Shown in pieces: positions 4,749 to 10,610 of a stretch of DNA of 10,610 bases; position 1 is the first letter of the stretch, and each line of letters begins with the position of its first letter. Both the position numbers and the translations under genes were made by a program. The notes beneath the pieces are model-generated. The model was not told the DNA's origin, made no database searches, and was given only the letters and a program-made list of their open reading frames with translations. The DNA is from Halobacteriales archaeon QS_9_67_15 (GTDB taxonomy: Archaea; Halobacteriota; Halobacteria; Halobacteriales; Haloarculaceae), in the NCBI GenBank assembly GCA_003023165.1, contig PXSD01000191.1, positions 1 through 10,610 on the forward strand, written 5' to 3'.

Positions 4749-5279
4749 TTACGCTATCAGCAGTTCTTCGCCGCGTTCGACCTTGATGCGGCACGGCGGG
4801 GTGATCTTGTTGTAGGCGCGGCGGAAGGCTTCCTTGACTTCCTCGGCCTGGTCGACGTCGCAGTAGGCCGTGAACAGCCGCTCGCCGGCCTGGATGCGCG
4901 AGGCGGTACCGACGATCTTCCCGAACGCCTGTCGCATCCCGTCGGAGACACGGTCCGCACCGGCCCCGGTCGCCTGTTTGTTCTCCCGGATGACCTGATG
5001 GGGGAACTTCCGGAGGACCATCTTGTAGTTGCCCTCGCCGAGTTCCTTGATCAGGTGACGGTTGGCCGAGAGGCGGGAGGCCTCCATCGAGCCGTGACGC
5101 AACTGGACGGACTCCTCGACGATGAGCGAGAGCTGGACCGGGTAGTCCGAGCCGTCGGCCTGCTTGTCGCCCATCTGGTGCTGTGCGATCTTCGAGCCGG
5201 GAATACCCGTAATGTACTCCCGTCGTGTGTACGCGGGCTTGTCGATATCCCGGTACATCGAGGCTGGTTTGTCGGACAT
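4749..5279 (-). CDS. rpl10e: 50S ribosomal protein L10e (uL16 family)
   Basis: Large-subunit ribosomal protein that sits near the A site and the tRNA CCA-end region, the archaeal/eukaryotic counterpart of bacterial L16. The 176-aa length and sequence match archaeal L10e: MSDKPASMYRDIDKPAYTRR at the start, EYITGIPGSKIAQHQMG, then the signature region RLSANRHLIKELG through NYKMVLRKFPHQVIRENK, and ATGAGADRVSDGMRQAFGK. The C-terminus, PCRIKVERGEELLIA, is normal. A TATA-like box lies about 30-38 bases upstream of the ATG at 5279. It stands alone, followed at a distance by the ATP-grasp gene on the same strand. Confidence 0.98.
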   Translation of the reverse strand: MSDKPASMYRDIDKPAYTRREYITGIPGSKIAQHQMGDKQADGSDYPVQLSLIVEESVQLRHGSMEASRLSANRHLIKELGEGNYKMVLRKFPHQVIRENKQATGAGADRVSDGMRQAFGKIVGTASRIQAGERLFTAYCDVDQAEEVKEAFRRAYNKITPPCRIKVERGEELLIA

Positions 5280-5308
5280 GGTCTTGCCTTAGACGAGTCT
5301 CAGCGCGT

Positions 5309-5317
5309 GAATAAAGC
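5309..5317 (-). promoter_or_regulatory. TATA-like box of the L10e gene
   Basis: The minus strand reads CTTTATTCA 30-38 bases upstream of the ATG at 5279, the only AT-rich stretch between the L10e start and the stop of the next gene at 5410. The spacing predicts a very short 5' leader of roughly 5-10 bases. Confidence 0.5.
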
Positions 5318-5409
5318 CTTCGAACCCGGTCGACCGCGTGGCTGTCCCTGACACACCGCAACGAACCGGTCCGAACGCGGACCGTATCGAGACATCGCTG
5401 TCCGCGTCG

Positions 5410-7449
5410 TTACGACTCTGCGGAGTCGGACCGAGGGTTCGACACCTCGTTGCGGTCGAGCTTGTCGACGAGCGTCGCCGGGTCGAGGACGTGGAAGCCG
5501 CCCCCATCGAGCCGGTCGCGCACCGGGTCTCGGAGGTGCGCGCCGACCGCGATGACGACCGCGTCGAGTCCGGTCCGACGTTCGACCGCGGGAAGTCGTT
5601 CGACCGTCGTGGTGTCGACCGCCTCCGTCTGATTGGCCGGGACCGTCACGATACCCGCCACGAACGGGACCGGACCCGGCGCGGTCGCCCGGACATCGAA
5701 TTCGGACACGCCGTCATCGTTCGTCTCTGTCTCCCAGCCTGTCGCCTCGAACAGGTCGGCGACGAGCTCCCGGAACTGACCGCTCTCGACGGCGGAGAGG
5801 TCGTCGACCGTCCACTCGGCTCCGCCGGTGTCGGCCTGCGTCTCGGCCAACCGCGCCGCCGAGAGCCAGTCGCCGTCCGTCCCGTCGTCGACGAATACCC
5901 AGTCTCCTTGGTCGTCCGCCTCCATGCTCCCGCTCTCGGCGTCTGTAGCGGCCCCGTCGGAACCGTCGGGCGGCGATCGACTCTCGGACGTCGCCGTCTC
6001 CGTGCCGTCGGGAGATATGTCGCCGGTCGTCGGCTCGTCGGAAGTCACGTCAGTAGCAGACCCGGTGGCTGTCGCGTCGTTGGCTTCCGCGTCGGACGCG
6101 ACGAAGACGGTCTCTCGGGCGCTCGTCGCTTCGGTGTCTTCGGGCTGAGCGGAGCGGCAGTCGGCCAGTCGCGCCTGCAGTTCGTCGACGGTTTCGAGCG
6201 CGCTCGGGACGCGTTCCCGTGCGACCTCGCGGGCTTCATCGAGTGCCGACGCCGCACGGTCGACGGCGGCCGCAGTCGCCGCCTGCGGTGCGTCCGCCGT
6301 CGCGTCGAGCGTCCGTCGGGCGCGGTCACACTGTGTCTCGACCAGTCGTTCGGCGACCGTTGCGAGTTGCGTGTGCACCGCGTCGCGGTCGCCCGCGAAC
6401 CGCTGCTCGTCGCGCCCCCAGTCGAGCGACCGCATCGTCTCGTACCGTTCGAGCGCGCGCTCCCACCACTCGACCTCCGTCTCGAGGTCGTCCGCGTCGG
6501 ACGCCATCTCGACGGCGTGTTCGGCCCGCTTCAGCGGCGCCCGCGAGAGGTCGTCCCGTTCCGCGGCGAGCGCCTTTCGCCGACCCTTCACCAGGTCGTC
6601 GCTCGGTCGCTCCGCGTCGACCACCAGCGCAGCCGCGTATCGCTCGTCTGCCCGGTCGAAGCAGTCGAAGGCGGCTTCGTACTCGCCGTCTTCGTGACGA
6701 CCGTGGCCGCGTTCGTACGCCTGCTCGGCCAGCTTCACGTGAGCCCGACGCTCCCACTCCGCCAGCTGGGAACGGAACGCCTCGGCCCGCTCCGAGACCG
6801 CCGCCGACGCTCCCGAGAGCGACGCCGCCGCCTCTCGGGCCCGTTCCAGCGCCGCTCGACTGTCGTCGACCGCGGACAACGCCGCGTTGCCGTCGTCGGC
6901 CTCGAACGCGGTTCTGGCCGTTTCGAGTGCCTCCTCCGCGGTATCGAGGTGGCGGCCCGCTCGCGCCCAGACGCCGGCGGCCGTGTCGACGTACTCCCTG
7001 ACCTCGCTCAGGTCGCCGCGCGATGGGAAGCGGACACGCCGCCCGTCGACCGTGTCGAGGATCAGCGCGCCACCGAGGAGGCCGTCCTCCGTCCGCGCGT
7101 CGATCACTTCCGACAGCGAAACCGACCGGGTCCGGTCTCCGTCCGCCCGACCGATTGCGAACAGCACGCGCACGTCGGTCACGAGCACCGCCGCGCTGTG
7201 GTCGCTGTCCGGCGTCAGGGCCGTCTCGGTTCCGACCTCTGTCCCCTCGTCAGCCGTTCTCGCGTCGTCCGTTCGCTCGATCGTCACGCCCCGTTTCTTG
7301 TTTCTGACTACGTACGCGGGCGTCTCCGCCGGTTCGACGTACGTGGCGAGTGGCCGGTCGGCGAGTAGCCCACGTCCGATGAGTCTCGCGCTCCCCGACT
7401 CCGTGAGTACTTGCGCGTCGCCGTCGTCGACTTCGATGACGTGTTGCAT
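5410..7449 (-). CDS. PH-like/helical-repeat protein with degenerate Mrr-type C-terminal domain
   Basis: A 679-aa acidic, probably cytoplasmic protein with no signal peptide or membrane helix. Four parts are visible. (a) Residues about 25-155 are a bacterial PH/YokE-like domain, with AAVLVTDVRVLFAIG and the strand ALILDTVDGRRVRFP. (b) Residues 160-432 are almost all helical, with heptad-like Ala/Leu/Arg patterns and one TPR-like unit at about 236-275 (HVKLAEQAYERG then GEYEAAFDCFDRADERY). (c) Residues 433-535 are an Asp/Glu/Ser/Thr-rich linker with little hydrophobic content. (d) Residues 546-666 resemble the Mrr/restriction-endonuclease fold: ESGQFRELVADLFEATGW, EFDVRA, a central strand VAGIVTV, then LDAVVIAVGA and FHVLDPATLVDKL. 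The QxK of active Mrr nucleases is replaced by AGIV, so nuclease activity is unlikely. Its role is unknown; a scaffold or sensor is a guess. It is divergent from the GST gene. Confidence 0.85.
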   Translation of the reverse strand: MQHVIEVDDGDAQVLTESGSARLIGRGLLADRPLATYVEPAETPAYVVRNKKRGVTIERTDDARTADEGTEVGTETALTPDSDHSAAVLVTDVRVLFAIGRADGDRTRSVSLSEVIDARTEDGLLGGALILDTVDGRRVRFPSRGDLSEVREYVDTAAGVWARAGRHLDTAEEALETARTAFEADDGNAALSAVDDSRAALERAREAAASLSGASAAVSERAEAFRSQLAEWERRAHVKLAEQAYERGHGRHEDGEYEAAFDCFDRADERYAAALVVDAERPSDDLVKGRRKALAAERDDLSRAPLKRAEHAVEMASDADDLETEVEWWERALERYETMRSLDWGRDEQRFAGDRDAVHTQLATVAERLVETQCDRARRTLDATADAPQAATAAAVDRAASALDEAREVARERVPSALETVDELQARLADCRSAQPEDTEATSARETVFVASDAEANDATATGSATDVTSDEPTTGDISPDGTETATSESRSPPDGSDGAATDAESGSMEADDQGDWVFVDDGTDGDWLSAARLAETQADTGGAEWTVDDLSAVESGQFRELVADLFEATGWETETNDDGVSEFDVRATAPGPVPFVAGIVTVPANQTEAVDTTTVERLPAVERRTGLDAVVIAVGAHLRDPVRDRLDGGGFHVLDPATLVDKLDRNEVSNPRSDSAES

Positions 7450-7472
7450 TGTCCCACCCAGGGTACTGACGC

Positions 7473-7481
7473 AACAATACT
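7473..7481 (-). promoter_or_regulatory. TATA-like box of the PH/Mrr-like gene
   Basis: The minus strand reads AGTATTGTT 24-32 bases before the ATG at 7449, a fitting place for a leaderless archaeal promoter. It shares the 140-base divergent intergenic region with the GST promoter. Confidence 0.4.
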
Positions 7482-7556
7482 CTCGATACCACTAAACTCT
7501 TTGGTCACGATCCGGACGTGAACGAACGTCGGGTTACACGGGGGTTACTGGGGTCC

Positions 7557-7562
7557 TTTTAT
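7557..7562 (+). promoter_or_regulatory. TATA-like box of the GST gene
   Basis: TTTTAT preceded by CC, 28-33 bases upstream of the ATG at 7590. It lies downstream of the in-frame GTG at 7518, so that upstream start would not be on the transcript. This decides the start codon. Confidence 0.55.
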
Positions 7563-7589
7563 CGATGGCGACCCTACGTCGAGGTAGCT

Positions 7590-8645
7590 ATGAATCGACT
7601 CGTCGACGGCGAGTGGCGGACGGACGTGAGCGGGTACTCGAACGACGACGGCGAGTTCGAGCGCCAGGAGACGACTTTCCGCGACCGGGTCGAGGACGAC
7701 CCAGACGCGCGGTTTCAGCCCGAGGCCGGACGTTACCACCTCTACGTCTCCTACGCCTGCCCGTGGGCCCACCGAACGCTCCTCGTCCGCTCGCTGAAAG
7801 GCCTCGAAGACGCCGTCTCGGTCGATGTCGTCGACCCGTATCGCGACGACGGCGGCTGGCAGTTCACGCCCGAGAGGGAGCGGTGTACGCCCGACACCGT
7901 CAACGGTAGCGACTACCTCCGGGAGGTGTATCAGGCCGCCGACCCCGACGCGAACTGCCGCGTGACGGTACCGGTCCTCTGGGACAAACAGGAGGAGACC
8001 ATCGTCAACAACGAGTCGAAGGAGATCCTCCGCATGCTCGACACGGAGTTCGACGGCGTCTCCGCGAGCGACGCGAGCGGAGGCTCGTCGGACGGTCACG
8101 GCGAGTCCGACGGCCCGGCCGAGCAGGACGTGGACCTCTATCCCGAGGGGTACCGCGAGGAGGTCGACCGGATCATCGACGACATCTACGACCCGATCAA
8201 CAACGGCGTCTACCGCGCCGGCTTCGCGAGTTCACAGGAGGCCTACGACCGCGCCGTCGACGACCTGTTTGACGCACTCGACCACTGGGACGAGGTGCTC
8301 GCCGACCAGCGCTACCTCGCCGGCGACCGCCTGACCGAAGCGGACGTCTGCATGTTCACGACGCTGGTCCGCTTCGACAACGTCTATCACACGCACTTCA
8401 AGTGCAACGTCAAGGCGGTCCACGAGTACGAGCACCTCTGGCCGTACCTGCGCGACCTCTACCAGACGCCGGGCGTCGCGGAGACGGTCGACATGGACCA
8501 CATCAAAGAGCACTACTACACGACCCACCCGGACGTGAATCCAAAGCGACTCGTCGCTCGCGGGCCGGACCTCGACTTCGCGGCCGAACACGACCGCGAC
8601 GACCTCCCCGGGAGCCTGCCGACCGAGTTACTCCCGCTGGCCTGA
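7590..8645 (+). CDS. Xi-class glutathione S-transferase (glutathionyl-hydroquinone reductase type)
   Basis: The 351-aa product belongs to the ECM4/YqjG-like Xi class, which reductively removes a thiol from glutathionyl-hydroquinones in the cytoplasm. Visible marks: a thioredoxin-fold entry YHLYVSYACPWAHR with catalytic C57, VPVLWD (127-132), IVNNESKEILRML (138-150) forming the thiol-peptide pocket, then a helical C-terminal half with INNGVYRAGFA (203-213), YLAGDRLTEADV (242-253) and FKCNV (270-274). Length and order match the family. Residues about 157-180 are a Ser/Gly/Asp-rich stretch, probably a surface-loop insertion. Haloarchaea generally use gamma-glutamylcysteine in place of glutathione, so the natural adduct is probably that thiol (inference). 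The ATG at 7590 is preferred over the GTG at 7518 because a TATA-like box lies between them. Confidence 0.92.
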   Translation: MNRLVDGEWRTDVSGYSNDDGEFERQETTFRDRVEDDPDARFQPEAGRYHLYVSYACPWAHRTLLVRSLKGLEDAVSVDVVDPYRDDGGWQFTPERERCTPDTVNGSDYLREVYQAADPDANCRVTVPVLWDKQEETIVNNESKEILRMLDTEFDGVSASDASGGSSDGHGESDGPAEQDVDLYPEGYREEVDRIIDDIYDPINNGVYRAGFASSQEAYDRAVDDLFDALDHWDEVLADQRYLAGDRLTEADVCMFTTLVRFDNVYHTHFKCNVKAVHEYEHLWPYLRDLYQTPGVAETVDMDHIKEHYYTTHPDVNPKRLVARGPDLDFAAEHDRDDLPGSLPTELLPLA

Positions 8646-8707
8646 GTGACGACTGGGGCGATCTCGGGTCAGTCGGCGGTCCGCGTCGACAGTCGGACGA
8701 ACGACGG

Positions 8708-9718
8708 TCAGTCGTCCGTCTGTGACGACTGGCCCGGGCGGTGACCGACGCGTGCGGCGAGCGCTCGAGCCAGCGACGACTCCGGTCGGGTCCACACCGC
8801 GACGGCGTCTCCGGTGGCCGTCGTGGCCGAAACCCAGCGGCGGCGATGTCTGACCAGATCGATCCCGTCGAAGTCGTCGCTGTGTCCCACCGCGTGGACG
8901 ACGAGCGCGAAACTCCCGACGGTCGCGAGGACGAAGAGCGGTGCGAGGAGTCCGCCTTCGAGCGCCACCACCACGCCGAAGACGACGACCGCGAGCACGG
9001 TCGCGGCCCAGGCGACGAGTGGGTCCGCACTCGCTCGGCCGAGGAGTCGTCGTTCGAGCCCGACCAGTGCGTCCGCGAGCGTCGCGAGTGGGCCGTGCGC
9101 CCGGAGCCGGTCGGTCAGCGTCCGTCCGTGCAGGTCGAGCCCCTCGCGGGACAGGTGGCCTGCGGCGAGTGCAGCGCCGCCAGTCACGAGCGTGAGCGCG
9201 GGCGTCAGCGGGTTCGAGGCGACGCCGAGCGTCGCGAGGAACACCACCACGGACAGCAGGTACCCGACGGCGCCGAGCAGGCGGAAATCCATGCCGCGCA
9301 GTCCGAGGCGCGTCTCGACGCTGCTCCTGACGCCGGAGAGGCCGTCGACATCGACCGCGATGAAGCCGTCATCCGTGACGACCAGCAGGCGCTCGTCGGT
9401 GAGTGCGACCGACGCCGGGTCACCGCCCCCACCGACCAGCTGTCCGGTGTCGGCGGTCCGTATCGACTCGTCGGACCGGAGGTACGGTCGGACGGCCGCG
9501 GTCGTCCGGTCCGTCGCGGTCGACGGGCGCCACGCGTCGTCCGTCACGAGTCCGGCGAAGACGCCATCGTCCGGTCCGTCGCCGGCGGGCGCGTCGGTCT
9601 CACCGGTCGTTCCCGTTCGGCCGTCGGCGTCGCCGTCGATACCGTCTCTCCGCGGGTCGAGCGGGCCAGTCAGTCGCTCACCCTCGCGACTGTCGTCTGC
9701 CGGTCGTCTCTCCCCCAT
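8708..9718 (-). CDS. PH-like membrane protein, four predicted helices
   Basis: Function unknown, 336 aa. The N-terminus (1-70) is acidic, Gly/Asp-rich and probably disordered. Residues about 75-135 look like a bacterial PH-type domain (VRPYLRSDESIRTA, then ASVALTDERLLVVTDDGFIAVDVDGLSGV). Hydrophobic segments at about 147-167, 169-189, 233-253 and 256-277 should form four membrane helices in two hairpins, joined by a basic/acidic loop. Residues 281-325 (FDGIDLVRHRRRWVSATTATGDAVAVW) are soluble again. The ATG at 9718 is chosen because a TATA-like box lies 26-34 bases upstream and the longer frame (from 9982) would run through that promoter. It is convergent with the GST gene, 62 bases apart, and divergent from the RFAP-synthase-like gene. 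Confidence 0.8.
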   Translation of the reverse strand: MGERRPADDSREGERLTGPLDPRRDGIDGDADGRTGTTGETDAPAGDGPDDGVFAGLVTDDAWRPSTATDRTTAAVRPYLRSDESIRTADTGQLVGGGGDPASVALTDERLLVVTDDGFIAVDVDGLSGVRSSVETRLGLRGMDFRLLGAVGYLLSVVVFLATLGVASNPLTPALTLVTGGAALAAGHLSREGLDLHGRTLTDRLRAHGPLATLADALVGLERRLLGRASADPLVAWAATVLAVVVFGVVVALEGGLLAPLFVLATVGSFALVVHAVGHSDDFDGIDLVRHRRRWVSATTATGDAVAVWTRPESSLARALAARVGHRPGQSSQTDD

Positions 9719-9743
9719 GGAGACGCGTAGCCTGCCGGAACGG

Positions 9744-9752
9744 AATTGTAAA
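9744..9752 (-). promoter_or_regulatory. TATA-like box of the PH-like membrane-protein gene
   Basis: The minus strand reads TTTACAATT 26-34 bases before the ATG at 9718. It stands out in the GC-rich 199-base region between the two divergent genes and supports the shorter start. No comparably clear box is visible for the plus-strand gene at 9918; the rest of 9753-9917 shows no other feature I can support. Confidence 0.5.
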
Positions 9753-9917
9753 TGACAGCCTACACGTCGCTGCCGAGGAGTACACCGCCTCCGCGACCCG
9801 CCGTCGACTGACTCGCTTCCGCGGTCGGCGTTCGACTGGTCTGTGTCCGAGGTCGGACCGCTGGCGACGGCTGCCGGTGTCGAAAGGCCGTAGGAGCGGG
9901 GGGCCGTTTCTCCGGGC

Positions 9918-10610
9918 ATGTCGCGCGTCACCGTCAGCGGTCGGATCCACGTCGGCTTCCAGAACCTCTCGCTGGCACACAACCGACTCTACGGCGGGGT
10001 GGGGATCGCTCTCGACGAGCCGCGGCTCGACCTGCGCGCAGAGCGCGCCGAGACCGTCGACTGCGACGACGACGCGGCGACACCGTACGTCGAGCGAGTC
10101 GTCGACCACTTCGGCGTGCCCGGTGCGACCGTCCGCGTCGACGAGCGACTCCCCCGACACGCCGGACTCGGGAGCGGGACGCAACTCACCCTCGCGAGTC
10201 TCGTGGCCGTCGCCGGCGCCTACGAGATCGACGCGGACCCGCGAGAACGCGCGCCCGAACTCGGACGGGGCGGCCGGAGCGGTATCGGCGTCGCGACCTT
10301 CGAGCGCGGCGGGTTCGTTGTCGACGGGGGCCACCCGACCGAGCGGTTCACCACTGCACCCCCTGCAGCGGGCGAGTGGACGGTCCCGCCGGTCGTCGCC
10401 CGCCACGACCTCCCGGCGGACTGGCGGTTCGTCCTCGCGATCCCGGCCACCGGACCGGGCCGCAGCGGCGACGAGGAAGACGAGAGCATGCGGTCGGTCG
10501 TCGAGCGCGCCGACCCCGGGATCGCCGAGGGGATCGCACAGCTCGTCACGCAGGAGCTGCTCCCCGCGGCGGCCACGGGCGACCGCGCCGGCTTCGGGAG
10601 CGCGGTCGCG
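9918..10610 (+). CDS. Beta-ribofuranosylaminobenzene 5'-phosphate synthase homologue (GHMP fold), 3' end outside window
   Basis: Partial gene: 231 codons are open to the window edge without a stop, starting at ATG 9918. The product opens MSRVTVSGRIHVGFQNLS and carries the GHMP-superfamily motif LPRHAGLGSGTQLTLA (78-93), of the form P-x-x-x-G-L-G-S-G-T-Q found in beta-RFAP synthases. A second stretch, RGGRSGIGVATFERGGFVVDGGH (117-139), and LAIPATGPGRSGDEE (173-187) also fit that family. The methanogen enzyme joins p-hydroxybenzoate or p-aminobenzoate to PRPP in making the methanopterin side chain. Haloarchaea are reported to use folates, so the role here may be in a folate-type or other pterin pathway. 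Full length is probably about 320 aa. It is divergent from the membrane-protein gene. Confidence 0.88.
   Translation, partial: MSRVTVSGRIHVGFQNLSLAHNRLYGGVGIALDEPRLDLRAERAETVDCDDDAATPYVERVVDHFGVPGATVRVDERLPRHAGLGSGTQLTLASLVAVAGAYEIDADPRERAPELGRGGRSGIGVATFERGGFVVDGGHPTERFTTAPPAAGEWTVPPVVARHDLPADWRFVLAIPATGPGRSGDEEDESMRSVVERADPGIAEGIAQLVTQELLPAAATGDRAGFGSAVA

Noticed and set aside
4339..5361. Minus-strand open frame (340 codons) spanning L10e and part of the ATP-grasp gene
   Set aside because: It overlaps two well-supported genes in a different frame of the same strand and gives a low-complexity basic protein.
5338..7368. Long plus-strand open frame (676 codons) opposite the PH/Mrr-like gene
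   Set aside because: It is the exact antisense of a gene with clear domains; its product is Arg/Val-rich with no recognisable motif, a common artefact in GC-rich coding DNA.
8646..8732. Repeated 11-mer GTGACGACTGG at 8646-8656 and 8722-8732 around the convergent gene ends
   Set aside because: One copy lies inside a coding end and the words are short and of common haloarchaeal composition; no structure or element boundary accompanies them.
8741..9730. Plus-strand open frame of 329 codons opposite the membrane-protein gene
   Set aside because: The sense strand has coherent membrane helices, a PH-like domain and a promoter at the right distance; the antisense product is charged low complexity.
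9719..9982. N-terminal extension of the PH-like membrane protein from an ATG at 9982
   Set aside because: The extra 88 residues are basic and Ser/Thr/Arg-rich, would overlap the divergent gene at 9918, and run through the TATA-like box at 9744-9752.
1..10610. CRISPR array, known defence operon or IS transposase
   Set aside because: No regularly spaced repeats, Cas or transposase-like proteins were seen; the only mobility gene is the broken tyrosine integrase.

Overview
The window reads as chromosome of a haloarchaeon. It has high GC, proteins rich in Asp and Glu, start codons placed about 25-35 bases after TATA-like boxes (leaderless transcripts), an archaeal-type ribosomal protein L10e, and a tyrosine recombinase of the short type common in Halobacteria.

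Layout. (1) 32-1509, plus strand: gcvT and gcvH of the glycine cleavage system, joined by an ATGA overlap. gcvP does not follow. (2) About 1569-3311, minus strand: a small, decaying, tRNA-linked integrated element. Read from the tRNA inwards it holds a 17-base copy of the tRNA 3' end, a promoter, a broken zinc-ribbon ORF, a 66-aa ORF coupled to it, a doubly broken integrase, and an intact vapBC-type toxin-antitoxin pair with lower GC and its own repeat-rich promoter. (3) 3296-3370, minus strand: a CAU-anticodon tRNA, better explained as tRNA-Ile2 than tRNA-Met. (4) 3459-3712: the C-terminal remnant of a macro-domain protein. (5) 3737-5279, minus strand: ribosomal protein L10e, then a RimK-like ATP-grasp ligase. 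(6) 5410-7449, minus strand: a 679-aa protein with a PH-like N-terminus, a helical/TPR-like middle, an acidic linker and a degenerate Mrr-type nuclease-fold C-terminus. (7) 7590-8645, plus strand: a Xi-class GST (glutathionyl-hydroquinone reductase type), divergent from gene 6. (8) 8708-9718, minus strand: a PH-like, four-helix membrane protein. (9) 9918 to the window end, plus strand: the N-terminal 231 codons of a GHMP-fold beta-RFAP synthase homologue, divergent from gene 8.

How it works together. Most of the window is housekeeping (glycine cleavage, translation, cofactor and thiol chemistry). The accessory part is the tRNA-proximal element: its integrase carries an amber codon plus a deletion that removed the catalytic HxLR box, while the toxin-antitoxin pair still reads open. 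That fits a stranded element whose only preserved module is the addiction pair. I did not find a convincing new defence or mobile system. The least conventional pieces are the PH/degenerate-Mrr fusion protein and the small zinc-ribbon/66-aa/integrase cassette. All functional calls are from reading the sequence, with no database search.
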